DNA of 57,032 nt. Origin: Pigmentiphaga sp. NML030171 (GTDB lineage: Bacteria > Pseudomonadota > Gammaproteobacteria > Burkholderiales > Burkholderiaceae_B). A model generated the notes under the pieces. It ran no database searches. It was not told the DNA's origin and saw only the letters and a program-made list of their open reading frames with translations. Below are positions 40,168 to 49,882 of the stretch, in pieces; positions within the stretch are counted from its first letter, which is position 1, and each line of letters opens with the position of its first letter. The translations under genes and the position numbers were made by a program. The DNA is taken from NCBI RefSeq assembly GCF_002188635.1, contig NZ_NINX01000010.1, forward strand, positions 1 through 57,032. The letters are read 5' to 3'.

Positions 40168-41409
40168 CTAGAGCGAGAGCATTTCCTCGCCCTCGCGCGC
40201 CATGGCGTCGCGGGCGTCGCCCCGTTCCTGTCCGGGGGCACAGGCGATCCGATCGCGTCCCTGCCGCTTGGCGGCATACAGCAGGACGTCGGTGCGGGCG
40301 AAAAGCTCGTACAGCGGCTCGTCCACCCGGGACTGGGCGATGCCGAAGCTGGCCGTCACGGCGAAGTCGCCTCTTGGCATTTCCAGGCGCGTCAGGGCCA
40401 GTTGCGCGCGTATGCGCTCGGCAACCTGGACCGCGCCGGCCGCCGGCGTGCCGGGCATCAATATCGCGAATTCGTCGCCGCCCAGGCGCCAGGCCATGTC
40501 GCCGGTGCGGGTGCAGTCGCGGATGATCCGGCCGATTTCGGCCAGCGTCGCGTCGCCGGCGGCGTGGCCATAGGTGTCGTTGATGGCCTTGAAGGTGTCC
40601 AGGTCCAGCAGCACCAGGCTGAACGGATACTCCGGATGCCGCTGCAGGCGCTCGAGACTCAGGTCTTCGAAATTGCGGCGGTTCTTCAACTGGGTGAGCG
40701 GGTCGGTGATGCGTTCGTGCTTGAGCGGCGTGATGACGTCGGACAGCGCACTGGCGAAGAGCGAGCCGCCCAGCACCAGGACGAGGCCGGCGGGCGGAAG
40801 CGCCCGCAGCCAGGCATTCGGTTGCACGAATTCCCCGGCCCGGGGCGCGACCGAGCCGGCGGCCCAGGAAATGCCCAGGAACAGGCAGGCGGAAACGAGC
40901 GGAAGCATCCAGTACAGGACCTGGTCGGCGGTGCCGCCGCGGCGCAGCGCACCCAGCCGCATCCATGCCAGGAGCAGCAGCGCGCCCAGGCCGACGCCCA
41001 GCGTATAGGCGAACGCGGGGACATCGTTCTGCATGATGTGGAAATGCAGCAGCAGGACCAGGACGGCGATGCCCAGCGCGCCTAGCGGCGAGCCCTCGGC
41101 ATCGATGCCGCAGCGCGAAAGCAGGCCGCGGGCGAGCAGCAGTGCGCTGCCCACGTAGAGGACGGCGGCGGCCAGGTCGTCGCCCGTCACGTCGGCCTGG
41201 TCGAAGATGCGCAACAGGGTACCGGCGGCGTAGACGGCGAAAGCGGCCGCGTACAGCAGCAGATAGGCGCGCGCCCGCTCGTGGGCCCACAGGCAGGCGA
41301 AGCCCAGCGCGAACAGCAGGCACATGGCGGGATTGCCCAGCGCCAGGGCCTGGCTGGCGGTAAGAGGCAGGGATGAGTCCAATTTGATACTCCTGAACGA
41401 CCCGGCCAT
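40168..41409 (-). CDS. membrane-bound diguanylate cyclase (GGDEF)
   Basis: 413 residues from ATG 41409. About seven hydrophobic segments fill residues 20-235 (LALGNPAMCLLFALGFACLW, LGALGIAVLVLLLHFHIM, YWMLPLVSACLFLGISWAAG), a 7TM-type input domain. The GGDEF domain begins ITDPLTQLKNRRNFED and has FSLVLLDLDTFKAINDTYGHAAGD and RLGGDEF. RTGD, five residues before, is an intact RxxD inhibitory site. It should synthesise c-di-GMP under feedback control. The input signal is unknown. Confidence 0.92.
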   Translation of the reverse strand: MAGSFRSIKLDSSLPLTASQALALGNPAMCLLFALGFACLWAHERARAYLLLYAAAFAVYAAGTLLRIFDQADVTGDDLAAAVLYVGSALLLARGLLSRCGIDAEGSPLGALGIAVLVLLLHFHIMQNDVPAFAYTLGVGLGALLLLAWMRLGALRRGGTADQVLYWMLPLVSACLFLGISWAAGSVAPRAGEFVQPNAWLRALPPAGLVLVLGGSLFASALSDVITPLKHERITDPLTQLKNRRNFEDLSLERLQRHPEYPFSLVLLDLDTFKAINDTYGHAAGDATLAEIGRIIRDCTRTGDMAWRLGGDEFAILMPGTPAAGAVQVAERIRAQLALTRLEMPRGDFAVTASFGIAQSRVDEPLYELFARTDVLLYAAKRQGRDRIACAPGQERGDARDAMAREGEEMLSL

Positions 41410-41515
41410 GAAGCCTTGCCGGGAACAGGTAGCCGTATCTTAGAAAGGGCCGCCCAGGAATGAAACTGCTTGTAAAGAATCGTTCACCTTTGCGCGCGCG
41501 TCGTGGCCGTGAGGT

Positions 41516-42208
41516 TCAACCCGCGAAACGGTAGCCGACGCCGACCTCCGTCAGCAGATAGACGGGCTGGGCGGGATCGGCCTCGAGCTTCTGCCTGAGG
41601 TGGCCCATGTAGATGCGCAGGTAGTGATTGTTGCCGACGTAGGCCGGTCCCCAGACCTCGCGCAGAAGCTCGCGGTGCGTCATGACCTTGCCGCGGTGCG
41701 CCGCCAGAGTGGCGAGCAGGCGGTACTCGCGGTTGGTCAGGTGGACGGCCTTGCCGCCGCGGGTCACGGCACGCCGGGCGAAGTCCAGGGTGATCTCGCC
41801 GAAGTGGATTTCCGCGGGCTGGCCGGCTCCCCCCCGGCCATGTCTGCGCAGCAGCACGCGCACCCGTGCCAGGAGCTCGCCCACGCCGAAGGGCTTGCTC
41901 AGATAGTCGTCGGCCCCGGCGTCCAGCGCGCCGATCTTGTCGCCTTCGGCGTCGCGGGCGGACAGCACCAGCACCGGCACCTCGGTCCAGCCACGCAGTT
42001 CCCGGATCAGGGTCATGCCGTCGGCATCGGGCAGGCCCAGGTCCAGGATGACGAGGTCCGGGTGCCGGGTTCCGGCCTCGATCAGCCCGCGCTGCACCGT
42101 CTCGGCCTCGAAGATCACGGCGCCTTCGCCTTCCAGGGCGGTGCGCACGAAGCGGCGGATGGCCGCATCGTCCTCGATGATCAGGATGTTGGGTCGGTAG
42201 TCGAACAT
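41516..42208 (-). CDS. kdpE: KdpE response regulator
   Basis: 230 residues, MFDYRPNILIIEDDAAIRRF. The receiver domain has phospho-acceptor Asp56 (LVILDLGLPDADG) and PVLVLSARDAEGDK; the OmpR-type winged helix spans about 135-228 (LTNREYRLLATLAAHRGKVMTHRELLREVWG). The start lies inside the 3' end of kdpD with a 28-base overlap, so the two are translationally coupled. Phosphorylated KdpE should activate the kdp promoter upstream of 49661 when potassium is scarce. Confidence 0.96.
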   Translation of the reverse strand: MFDYRPNILIIEDDAAIRRFVRTALEGEGAVIFEAETVQRGLIEAGTRHPDLVILDLGLPDADGMTLIRELRGWTEVPVLVLSARDAEGDKIGALDAGADDYLSKPFGVGELLARVRVLLRRHGRGGAGQPAEIHFGEITLDFARRAVTRGGKAVHLTNREYRLLATLAAHRGKVMTHRELLREVWGPAYVGNNHYLRIYMGHLRQKLEADPAQPVYLLTEVGVGYRFAG

Positions 42209-44967
42209 GGAACGTCCGGTTCAGGATGGATGTCCGGCGGCGTGCCCAGGGGCAGGGTGAACGCGAAGCGCGCGCCGTGCCCGTCCGGAGCGGCCTCCAG
42301 CCGGATGTCGCCGCCATGGGCGCGGACGATGGCCTGGCAGACGGCCAGGCCCAGGCCCACGCCCGGCGTGGATGATTCACGCTCGCCGCGAGCGAATTTG
42401 TCGAAGATGCGTCCGGCGGTGTCCGGCGGCACGCCGGGGCCGTCGTCGGTCACCAGGGTGGCAAGCTGGCCACCGCGGATTTCGGTGTCGATGCGGATGA
42501 TGCTGGACTCGGGGGTGTACTTGATGGCGTTCTCGAGCAGATTGCACAGTACGCGTTCGATCAGGACGCCGTCGCATTCCACCAGCGGCAGGTCGGACAG
42601 GCTGCCTACGATCACGCGCCGCTGGCCGAGCGCATCGCGCATGTAGGCCAGCGCCGATCCGACCAGTTCCTCGATGGATTGCCACTCGCGGTGCAGCGGG
42701 GCATCGCCGCTTTGCAGCCGGGCCATGTCCAGGATGTTGTCCACCATCGCGTGCATGCGGCGGGCCTGCACCGTCAGCCCGTGCAGCGCTTCGAGCACCG
42801 CCTGCGGCAGTTCCGGATGCTGGCGCTGCAAAGTCTGAGAGGTGCCGACCAGGCTGGTCAGGGGCGTGCGCAGATCGTGCGAGACGGCCGCCAGCAGCGA
42901 GTTGCGCAGTTTCTCGGACTCGACGCTCAACAGCGCGTGCTGGGCGACTTCCACATAGTGCAGGCGCTCCAGCGCGATGGCCACCAGCGTGCCGTAGGCC
43001 GTCATCTGCCGGCGGCTTTCCGCGTCGTCCAGGCCGGGGCGGCCGCCGCAGGCGATCGCCAGCACGCCGCGCGTGCGCATCGATGCCTGCAGGGGCAGGT
43101 AGTAGAAGGCGCTGGTGGACAGCGTGGCGGTGCCGGCGCCAGCGGGCTGCCCGTGGTCGTAGGCCCACTGCGCCAGGGCCGGCTCCAGGCCCGTCGGGAC
43201 ATCGGCCGGGGCCGCGGGCCGCAGGTGGTCGGTGGTGTCCAGGACGTACAGCACGCAATGCGTGTCGAAGGCCGCGCGGACATACGAGGACGTGGCCTCG
43301 ACGATCTGTTCCGGCTGCAGCGCCGACGACAGCTCGCGCGCGAATTCGTACAGCCCGTGGGCCTCGGCCTCGCGGCGGACGGAGGTCTCGGCCTGCAGGC
43401 GCAGTCCCGCGGTCAACTGGCCGACCACGAGGCCCGCCGCCAGCAGGACGAGGAAGGTCAGCGCGTACTGGATGTCGGAAATGGCAAAGGACCACAGCGG
43501 CTGGACGAACAGGAAGTCGAACAGCGCGACGCTGACCAGCGAGGCCAGGGCGGCCGGCCCGCGGCCGTGGCGAAGCGCCACTCCGATCACCGCCAGCAGG
43601 AACAGCATGACGATGTTGGTCTGGTGCAGCACCGGGAAGGCCAGCGAGGACAGCGCGGCCGCGGCGCCGCAATACGCCAGCGCCCAGAGATAGGCGGGCA
43701 GGCGGGAAGCGCCGCGCGGCTCGCGCTCGCCTGCAGGCGGCGCCGCCACGCGCGCCTGCGCGGGCAGGGGCGGGGCGGCGATGCGGATCACGTCGATTTC
43801 CGGGCAGGCGGCCGCCAGCAGGTCGGCGAAGCTGTGGCGATGCCAGATCCAGCCCGGCGCCAGCAGGCGCGACAGCAGGCCCGACAACGACAGGCGCAGG
43901 CGCCGCAAGCCGCCCGGCGCGGAGCGGCCCAGCACGACCTTGGTGATGTTGTGGCGCCGCGCATAGCGCACCACGGCCTCGACCAGGTCGGTGCCGCCCA
44001 GGACCTCGGTGCGCGCGCCCAGCGACTCGGCATGCGCCAGCACGCGCCGCAGGTAGTCGTGCCGGGCGGCCGGCTGGGGCTGGACGCTCAGGCTTTCTAC
44101 GGTGACCACGTGCAGTTCGCAATCGAGCTGCTGGGCGAGCCGATGTGCATTGCGCACCACGTGGCCGGCATCGTCGGCGGCGACGCAGGCCAGGACCGCT
44201 TCGCGCGTGCGCCAGATGTCGGTGATGGACCGATCCAGCCGGTAGGCCTGCACGTCGTCGTCCACGTGCTCCGCGGTGCGCCGCAAGGCCAGTTCGCGCA
44301 GCGCGATCAGGTTGCCCTTGCGGAAGAAGTGGCTGGCCGCGTGCCGGGCCTGCTCGGGCAGGTAGACCTTGCCCTGGCGCAGGCGGCGCAGCAGTTCGTC
44401 GGCCGAGGTGTCGACCAGGATGATCTCGTCGGCGTCGTCGAACACGGCGTCGGGCACGGTCTCCCGTATCCGCACGCCGGTGATGCCGCCCACCGCCTCG
44501 TTCAGGCTGTCCAGGTGCTGCACGTTCAGCGTGGTCCAGACGTCGATGCCGGCCGCGAGCAATTCGTGCACGTCCTGCCAGCGCTTGTCGTGGCGCGACC
44601 CTGGAACGTTCGAGTGGGCCAGTTCGTCCACCAGCACCAGGGCGGGCCGCCGGGCCAGGGCGCCGTCCAGGTCGAATTCCTTCAGCGTCCGTTCGCGGTA
44701 GCGGATCTCGGCCTGGGGCAGCGTGGGGATGCCGGCCAGCAGGGCCATGGTTTCCTTGCGCCCGTGCGTTTCGACGACGCCGGCCACCACGTCCGCGCCT
44801 TGCTCCATCCGGTGACGCGCGGCTTCCAGCATGGCGTAGGTCTTGCCGACGCCGGCCGAGGCGCCGAAATAGATGCGCAGCCGGCCGCGCGCGGCCGGCT
44901 GCCCGGCGGCATCGAGGTTCCTGAGCAGGGTATCGGGATCGGGACGTCCAGGGGCGGCGGATGCCAT
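42181..44967 (-). CDS. kdpD: KdpD sensor histidine kinase
   Basis: 928 residues, full KdpD length. The N-terminal KdpD domain has a Walker A motif at 35-43 (GASAGVGKT) and a USP-like domain (VVLGRSAPGG). Four membrane segments follow (YLWALAYCGAAAALSSLAF, IVMLFLLAVIGVAL), then a GAF domain. HisKA carries AAVSHDLRTPLTSL with the phosphorylated His, and the ATPase domain has NLLENAIKYTP, DDGPGVP and GVGLGLAVCQAIV. It senses low potassium or turgor and phosphorylates KdpE. It follows kdpC by 27 bp. Confidence 0.97.
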   Translation of the reverse strand: MASAAPGRPDPDTLLRNLDAAGQPAARGRLRIYFGASAGVGKTYAMLEAARHRMEQGADVVAGVVETHGRKETMALLAGIPTLPQAEIRYRERTLKEFDLDGALARRPALVLVDELAHSNVPGSRHDKRWQDVHELLAAGIDVWTTLNVQHLDSLNEAVGGITGVRIRETVPDAVFDDADEIILVDTSADELLRRLRQGKVYLPEQARHAASHFFRKGNLIALRELALRRTAEHVDDDVQAYRLDRSITDIWRTREAVLACVAADDAGHVVRNAHRLAQQLDCELHVVTVESLSVQPQPAARHDYLRRVLAHAESLGARTEVLGGTDLVEAVVRYARRHNITKVVLGRSAPGGLRRLRLSLSGLLSRLLAPGWIWHRHSFADLLAAACPEIDVIRIAAPPLPAQARVAAPPAGEREPRGASRLPAYLWALAYCGAAAALSSLAFPVLHQTNIVMLFLLAVIGVALRHGRGPAALASLVSVALFDFLFVQPLWSFAISDIQYALTFLVLLAAGLVVGQLTAGLRLQAETSVRREAEAHGLYEFARELSSALQPEQIVEATSSYVRAAFDTHCVLYVLDTTDHLRPAAPADVPTGLEPALAQWAYDHGQPAGAGTATLSTSAFYYLPLQASMRTRGVLAIACGGRPGLDDAESRRQMTAYGTLVAIALERLHYVEVAQHALLSVESEKLRNSLLAAVSHDLRTPLTSLVGTSQTLQRQHPELPQAVLEALHGLTVQARRMHAMVDNILDMARLQSGDAPLHREWQSIEELVGSALAYMRDALGQRRVIVGSLSDLPLVECDGVLIERVLCNLLENAIKYTPESSIIRIDTEIRGGQLATLVTDDGPGVPPDTAGRIFDKFARGERESSTPGVGLGLAVCQAIVRAHGGDIRLEAAPDGHGARFAFTLPLGTPPDIHPEPDVPCSTTDPTS

Positions 44968-44994
44968 GTATGGGATCGGGGCGTGATCGGCGGG

Positions 44995-45597
44995 TCAGGG
45001 GCGGGGCAGCCGGTCCAGCGCCAGGTTGAGCTGGAGTACGTTTACCACGGGTTCGCCCAGTATGCCGATGAATGGCCGCTCCGTATGCGCGGCGATCAGT
45101 TGCTCTACCTCGTCCGCCGGCAGGCCGCGCTCGCGCGCGACCCGGGGCGCCTGGTAGCGGGCGCCCGCCACGCTGATGTGGGGGTCCAGGCCGCTGCCCG
45201 AGGCGGCGACCAGGTCGACCGGGATGGGCGCCGCGTTGCCGGGGTCGGCCTGTCGCAGCGCCACGGCGCGTTCGCCCGCCAGGCGCGCCAGGTCGGGGTT
45301 GCGCGGCCCCAGGTTGGAACCGCCCGAGGCTTGCGCGTTGTACGGGCGTTCGGCGGTGGCCGAAGGGCGGCCCCAGAAATAGCGGGGCGAGGTGAACGAC
45401 TGCCCGATCAGCGCCGATCCGACCGTCGTTTCGCCTGACTGGACGGGCGATCCAGCCGCCTGGTGCGCAAAGGCCAGTCGGGCGAGGGCGGTGGTGGCCA
45501 GCGGATAGAGCAGGCCGGTGACGAGGGAGAGCGCGGCGAATACCGCCAGCGCGGGCCGCAGCACGCGTTGCCGGGCGAGAGAGGAATCAGGGGGCAT
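44995..45597 (-). CDS. kdpC: KdpC, K+-transporting ATPase subunit C
   Basis: 200 residues with one N-terminal membrane helix (LAVFAALSLVTGLLYPLATT). The periplasmic domain has GQSFTSPRYFWGRPSAT, YNAQASGGSNLGP and SGSGLDPHISVAGARYQAPRVA, all KdpC hallmarks, and the C-terminal VVNVLQLNLALD. It stabilises the KdpFABC complex and supports high-affinity K+ uptake. The spacing to kdpB is 23 bp. Confidence 0.97.
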   Translation of the reverse strand: MPPDSSLARQRVLRPALAVFAALSLVTGLLYPLATTALARLAFAHQAAGSPVQSGETTVGSALIGQSFTSPRYFWGRPSATAERPYNAQASGGSNLGPRNPDLARLAGERAVALRQADPGNAAPIPVDLVAASGSGLDPHISVAGARYQAPRVARERGLPADEVEQLIAAHTERPFIGILGEPVVNVLQLNLALDRLPRP

Positions 45598-45620
45598 GGG
45601 AGTCTCCGAAAGCGGGTGGG

Positions 45621-47747
45621 TCAGGCCAGTCCGGTGGCGGCCAGGATCATGTCGATCAGCTTGATGCCGGCGAAGGGCACCAGCAGGCCGCCCAGCCCGT
45701 AGACCAGCAGGTTGCGGCGCAACAGCGCGGCCGCGCCCAGCGGCCGGTAGCGCACGCCCTTCAGGGCCAGCGGGATCAGCACGATGATGATGAGCGCGTT
45801 GAAGACCACGGCCGACAGGATGGCCGACGACGGCGAGGCCAGCCGCATGACGTTCAGCGCGGCCAGTTGCGGGTAGACGCCGGCGAAGGCCGCCGGAATG
45901 ATCGCGAAATACTTGGCCACGTCGTTGGCGATACTGAAGGTGGTCAGCGCGCCGCGCGTCATCAGCATCTGCTTGCCGGTCTCGACCACCTCGATCAGCT
46001 TGGTCGGGTCGGAGTCCAGGTCGACCATGTTGCCGGCTTCCTTGGCGGCCTGGGTGCCGGAATTCATCGCCACCGCCACGTCGGCCTGCGCCAGCGCGGG
46101 GGCGTCGTTGGTACCGTCCCCGGTCATGGCCACCAGCCGGCCGTCGGCCTGGTAGCGGCGGATCAGCGCCAGCTTGGCCTCGGGCGTGGCCTGCGCCAGG
46201 AAATCGTCCACGCCCGCCTCTGCCGCGATGGCCGCCGCCGTGAGCTTGTTGTCACCGGTGATCATCACCGTCTTGATGCCCATGCGGCGCAGTTCTCCGA
46301 ACCGTTCCCGCATGCCGGGCTTGACGATGTCCTTGAGCTCTACCACGCCCAGCGCGGCGCGGCCGTCGCACACCACCAGCGGCGTGCTGCCGCGCCGGCC
46401 CGCATCGTCCGCCGCGCGCGCGACGGCCTCGGGCAGCATGGCGCCCTGGCCGGCCAGCCAGTCCTGCATCGCGTCGACCGCGCCCTTGCGTATGCGGCGG
46501 TCCGCCAGGTCCACGCCGCTCATGCGGGTATGGGCCGAGAACGGTACGAATGCGGCGCCGGCGGCCGCTTCTGGCATGTGCCCCAACTGGCGGGCCGCCA
46601 GCGCGGCGATGCTGCGTCCTTCGGGCGTCTCGTCGGCCTGCGATGCCAGGCAGGCGGCGCGCGCCAGCACGTCGGCCGCCACGCCGGGCGCCGGATGGAA
46701 GGCGCTGGCCTGGCGGTTGCCGAAGGTGATGGTGCCGGTCTTGTCCAGCAGCAGCACGTCCACGTCGCCGGCCGCCTCCACGGCCCGGCCCGAGGTGGCG
46801 ATCACGTTGGCGCGCATCATGCGGCTCATGCCGGCCACGCCTATCGCCGAGAGCAGGCCGCCGATGGTGGTCGGGATCAGGCAGACCAGCAACGCGACCA
46901 GCGCGGTGATCGCGATGACCGTTCCCTGGCCGGCGGCGGAAATGGCGAAGAACGAGAAGGGAAGCAGCGTGGCGACGACCAGCAGGAAGACCAGCGTCAG
47001 GCCCACCAGCAGGATGTTCAGCGCGATCTCGTTCGGGGTCTTCTGGCGCCGCGCGCTTTCCACCATCGCGATCATGCGGTCCAGGAAGCTTTCGCCGGGA
47101 TTGGCCGCCACCTGCACGATGATCCAGTCCGACAGCACGCGTGTGCCGCCCGTCACCGACGAGAAGTCGCCGCCGGCCTCGCGGATGACGGGCGCCGATT
47201 CTCCGGTGATGGCGCTTTCGTCCACCGAGGCGATGCCGGCGATGATCTCGCCGTCGCCCGGGATGGTGCCGCCCGCCTCGACCAGCACGATGTCGCCCTT
47301 GCGCAGGCTGCCCGACGGGCGTTCCGTCACGTGACCGCGATAGGCCTCGGCCGTTGCCGGCGTGCCGGCGGGCACGCCCTGCACCACCCGGGCGATCACG
47401 GTGGTGCGCAGCCCGCGCAGCGCGGCGGCCTGCTGTTTGCCGCGTCCCTCGGCCAGCGCCTCGGCGAAGTTGGCGAACAGCACGGTGAACCACAACCATG
47501 CGGAGACGGCGAACATGAAACCCGTATCGGCATCCGCGTGGCCGAACAGGCCGGCGATCCACAGCAGGGTGGTCAGCATGCTGCCCACGTATACGGTGAA
47601 CATGACCGGATTGCGGACCTGGGTCGAAGGCCGCAGCTTGAGCAGGCTCTCTTTCAGGGCCGTGCCGAGCGGGATGCCGGACAGCGCGCGCCGGCCAGGC
47701 ACCGCGGCGGCGGGGTGGGGAAGGGAAGGTTCCAGGTGCGTAGACAT
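45621..47747 (-). CDS. kdpB: KdpB, P-type ATPase subunit
   Basis: 708 residues from ATG 47747. The P-type ATPase core is complete: AITGESAPV in the actuator domain, [14 protein letters not shown] with the phosphorylated Asp, [14 protein letters not shown] in the nucleotide domain and [27 protein letters not shown] in the hinge. Membrane helices are present at both ends. It hydrolyses ATP to drive K+ through KdpA. It lies 20 bp after kdpA. Confidence 0.98.
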   Translation of the reverse strand: MSTHLEPSLPHPAAAVPGRRALSGIPLGTALKESLLKLRPSTQVRNPVMFTVYVGSMLTTLLWIAGLFGHADADTGFMFAVSAWLWFTVLFANFAEALAEGRGKQQAAALRGLRTTVIARVVQGVPAGTPATAEAYRGHVTERPSGSLRKGDIVLVEAGGTIPGDGEIIAGIASVDESAITGESAPVIREAGGDFSSVTGGTRVLSDWIIVQVAANPGESFLDRMIAMVESARRQKTPNEIALNILLVGLTLVFLLVVATLLPFSFFAISAAGQGTVIAITALVALLVCLIPTTIGGLLSAIGVAGMSRMMRANVIATSGRAVEAAGDVDVLLLDKTGTITFGNRQASAFHPAPGVAADVLARAACLASQADETPEGRSIAALAARQLGHMPEAAAGAAFVPFSAHTRMSGVDLADRRIRKGAVDAMQDWLAGQGAMLPEAVARAADDAGRRGSTPLVVCDGRAALGVVELKDIVKPGMRERFGELRRMGIKTVMITGDNKLTAAAIAAEAGVDDFLAQATPEAKLALIRRYQADGRLVAMTGDGTNDAPALAQADVAVAMNSGTQAAKEAGNMVDLDSDPTKLIEVVETGKQMLMTRGALTTFSIANDVAKYFAIIPAAFAGVYPQLAALNVMRLASPSSAILSAVVFNALIIIVLIPLALKGVRYRPLGAAALLRRNLLVYGLGGLLVPFAGIKLIDMILAATGLA

Positions 47748-47767
47748 GAGGATGCCCGTCCAGGCGT

Positions 47768-49477
47768 TCAGGGTTGCAGGTGTTCCGCCACCGGCCCCAG
47801 GGCCAGCGCGGGGATGTAGGTCAGCGCGCCCACCATCAGCACGGCGCCCATGAGCAGCACGACGAACAGCGGCCCCGTGGTGGGCATGGTGCCCGGGCCG
47901 GCGGGGATGCGCCGCTTGGCGGCCAGCGATCCGGCCAGGGCCAGGACCGGCACGATGATCCCGAAGCGGCCGCACCACATCGCCAGGGCCAGCAGCACGT
48001 TGTAGAAGGGGGTGTTGGCCGACAGGCCGGCGAAGGCGCTGCCGTTGTTGTTGGCGGCCGAGGACAGCGCGTACAGCACTTCCGAGAAGCCGTGGGCGCC
48101 CAGATTGAATATCCCCGCCTGTCCGCCCGGCAGCGACACGGCCGCCGCCGTGCCCAGCAGCACCAGCAGCGGCGTGGCCAGCAGCACGATGGCCACCATC
48201 TTCATGTCGTGGCTTTCGATCTTTTTGCCCAGGTATTCGGGCGTGCGGCCTATCATCAGGCCGGCGATGAACACGCCGGTGATGGCGAAGACCAGCATGC
48301 CGTACAGGCCGGAGCCGACGCCGCCGAACACCACTTCGCCCAGTTGCATCAGCAGCAGGGGCGGGAAGCCACCCATCGCCGTCAGCGAATCGTGCATGGC
48401 GTTGACCGCGCCGCACGAGGCCGCTGTGGTGATCACCGCGAACAGGGCGCTGGCGGCGATGCCGAAGCGGCTTTCCTTGCCCTCTATGTTCCCGCCGGTC
48501 GACAGCGCGGAGGGCGCGGCGTCGATGCCCGGCTGCGCCAGCATGGGGTTGGCCTGTTGTTCGAAGTAGCCGGTGGCGAGCACGGACAGCACGAACAGCA
48601 CCGTCATCGCGGCCAGGATCGCCGCTCCCTGGGCGCGGCTGCCCACCAGTTCCCCGAACGCCATGCACAGCGCGGCGGGGATCAGGAAGATCGCCAGCAT
48701 CTCCAGGAAGTTGCTGGCCGCCGTGGGGTTCTCGAAAGGGTGCGCCGAATTCGCGTTGAAGAAGCCGCCGCCGTTCGTGCCCAGCAGCTTGATGGCTTCC
48801 TGCGAGGCGACCGGCCCCATGGGCAGGGTCTGCGCCGCGCCCTCCAGCGTATGCACGGTCTGGTAGGCGTCGAAGTTCTGGATCACGCCCTGGCTGACCA
48901 GGAACAGCGCGAGCAGCAGCGACAGGGGCAGCAGCACGTACAGCGTCGAGCGCACCAGGTCGGCCCAGAAGTTGCCGACCGTGCCCGCGCCGTGCCGCGC
49001 CAGTCCGCGCATCAGCGCGAACAGCACGGCGATGCCGGTGGCCGCCGACACGAAGTTCTGCACGCCCAAACCCAACATCTGGGTCAGGTAGCTCATGGTC
49101 GTCTCGCCCGCGTAGCCCTGCCAGTTCGTGTTGGTGACGAAGCTCACCGCCGTGTTCAAGGCCGAGTCCGGCGCCACCGCCCCGAGGCCGGCGGGGTTCA
49201 GCGGCAGCCATCCCTGTACGCGTTGCAGCGCATACAGCGCGGCCAGGCCGACCAGATTGAAGGCCACGGCGGCCACCGCATAGGCCTTCCAGCCGGTTTC
49301 CAAGGCCGGATCGATGCCGGCAAGCCGGTAGATGACCCGTTCGGCGGGGCGGCCCCAGGCGGTCCACCGCGACGGGCCCGCGTCCATGGCAAGACGGATG
49401 TAGCGGCCCAGGAAGGGGGCGATCGCCAGAAGGACCGCAAGGTAGAGCGCCAGCAGAAGGAGCAGCTTGGTATCCAT
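47768..49477 (-). CDS. kdpA: KdpA, K+-binding channel-like subunit
   Basis: 569 residues with about ten membrane helices. Selectivity-filter-like repeats are visible: [52 protein letters not shown] and [14 protein letters not shown], the four P-loop regions of KdpA. It binds and conducts K+ in the KdpFABC pump. The ATG overlaps the kdpF stop (ATGA), so translation is coupled. Confidence 0.98.
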   Translation of the reverse strand: MDTKLLLLLALYLAVLLAIAPFLGRYIRLAMDAGPSRWTAWGRPAERVIYRLAGIDPALETGWKAYAVAAVAFNLVGLAALYALQRVQGWLPLNPAGLGAVAPDSALNTAVSFVTNTNWQGYAGETTMSYLTQMLGLGVQNFVSAATGIAVLFALMRGLARHGAGTVGNFWADLVRSTLYVLLPLSLLLALFLVSQGVIQNFDAYQTVHTLEGAAQTLPMGPVASQEAIKLLGTNGGGFFNANSAHPFENPTAASNFLEMLAIFLIPAALCMAFGELVGSRAQGAAILAAMTVLFVLSVLATGYFEQQANPMLAQPGIDAAPSALSTGGNIEGKESRFGIAASALFAVITTAASCGAVNAMHDSLTAMGGFPPLLLMQLGEVVFGGVGSGLYGMLVFAITGVFIAGLMIGRTPEYLGKKIESHDMKMVAIVLLATPLLVLLGTAAAVSLPGGQAGIFNLGAHGFSEVLYALSSAANNNGSAFAGLSANTPFYNVLLALAMWCGRFGIIVPVLALAGSLAAKRRIPAGPGTMPTTGPLFVVLLMGAVLMVGALTYIPALALGPVAEHLQP

Positions 49478-49566
49478 CAGAATTTCTCCGCCTTGAACAG
49501 GGCGACGAGCAGATAGACGAACAGGGCCGCGGCCGCCACCGCCCCGGCCAGGTGCAGCCAGGTCAT
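49477..49566 (-). CDS. kdpF: KdpF small membrane subunit
   Basis: 29 residues, one membrane helix: [20 protein letters not shown] and then VALFKAEKF, the usual length and the conserved VYLL-x-AL-x-x-x-E-x-F ending. It stabilises the KdpFABC complex. Its start overlaps the stop of an upstream 32-residue ORF (ATGA), and the ribosome site CAAGGAG lies within that ORF. Confidence 0.93.
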   Translation of the reverse strand: MTWLHLAGAVAAAALFVYLLVALFKAEKF

Positions 49567-49661
49567 GGCGTTTCTCCTTGCGACAGCGCCGCGCAGAACT
49601 GAATCAGCCCGATGGTCGCGCGCGCGATGACGACCAGGCCCAACAGGTAGATGAGATCCAT
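49563..49661 (-). CDS. 32-residue putative membrane protein upstream of kdpF
   Basis: The frame ATG 49661 to TGA 49563 reads [20 protein letters not shown] then [12 protein letters not shown]. It has one hydrophobic segment with an internal Arg and a polar C-terminus, similar in size to KdpF. It overlaps the kdpF start by ATGA, the same coupling used between kdpF and kdpA. A GGGAA stretch precedes the start. It could be an extra Kdp subunit, a leader peptide coupling kdpF translation, or chance. The codon pattern and overlap favour real translation. Confidence 0.6.
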   Translation of the reverse strand: MDLIYLLGLVVIARATIGLIQFCAALSQGETP

Positions 49662-49882
49662 TTTTTCCCGCCGATGCGGACTCCACGATGGGCGGGGGCG
49701 GCTTGTTCGTCCCCATGCCCGACGCCTGCCAGCGTAAGGAGACGGGCGTAAAAACGGGGTATAGCTTGGGCGGACGGGTATAAAAATGGCGTAAAAATCG
49801 CGGCGGTCGGCGGCGCGTTAAGCTATCGCCCATGACCAATGCGGGGACCGCCGTGCGCGTTCCCCACGTGCCGAGGAATATC
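49662..49882. promoter_or_regulatory. divergent spacer: kdp promoter region and riboflavin synthase leader
   Basis: Contains the region from which the kdp operon (minus) and the riboflavin synthase gene (plus) are transcribed. AT-rich stretches around 49751-49799 (TATAAAAATGG, GTAAAAATCG) are likely promoter elements. No FMN riboswitch fits in the space. Confidence 0.4.

Noticed and set aside
42679-45438. 919-codon open frame on the plus strand
   Set aside because: It is antisense to kdpD and kdpC, is rich in Arg, Gln, His and Gly, and has no domain. Such frames arise in high-GC genes.
45621-49367. 1248-codon frame joining kdpB to upstream sequence
   Set aside because: The real kdpB starts at ATG 47747; the upstream part is an out-of-frame reading of kdpA.
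45867-49516. long plus-strand frames (650 and 580 codons)
   Set aside because: They mirror kdpB and kdpA; the kdp proteins have every catalytic motif.
49662-49882. FMN riboswitch before riboflavin synthase
   Set aside because: No RFN-element segments could be recognised and the space is shared with the kdp promoter.
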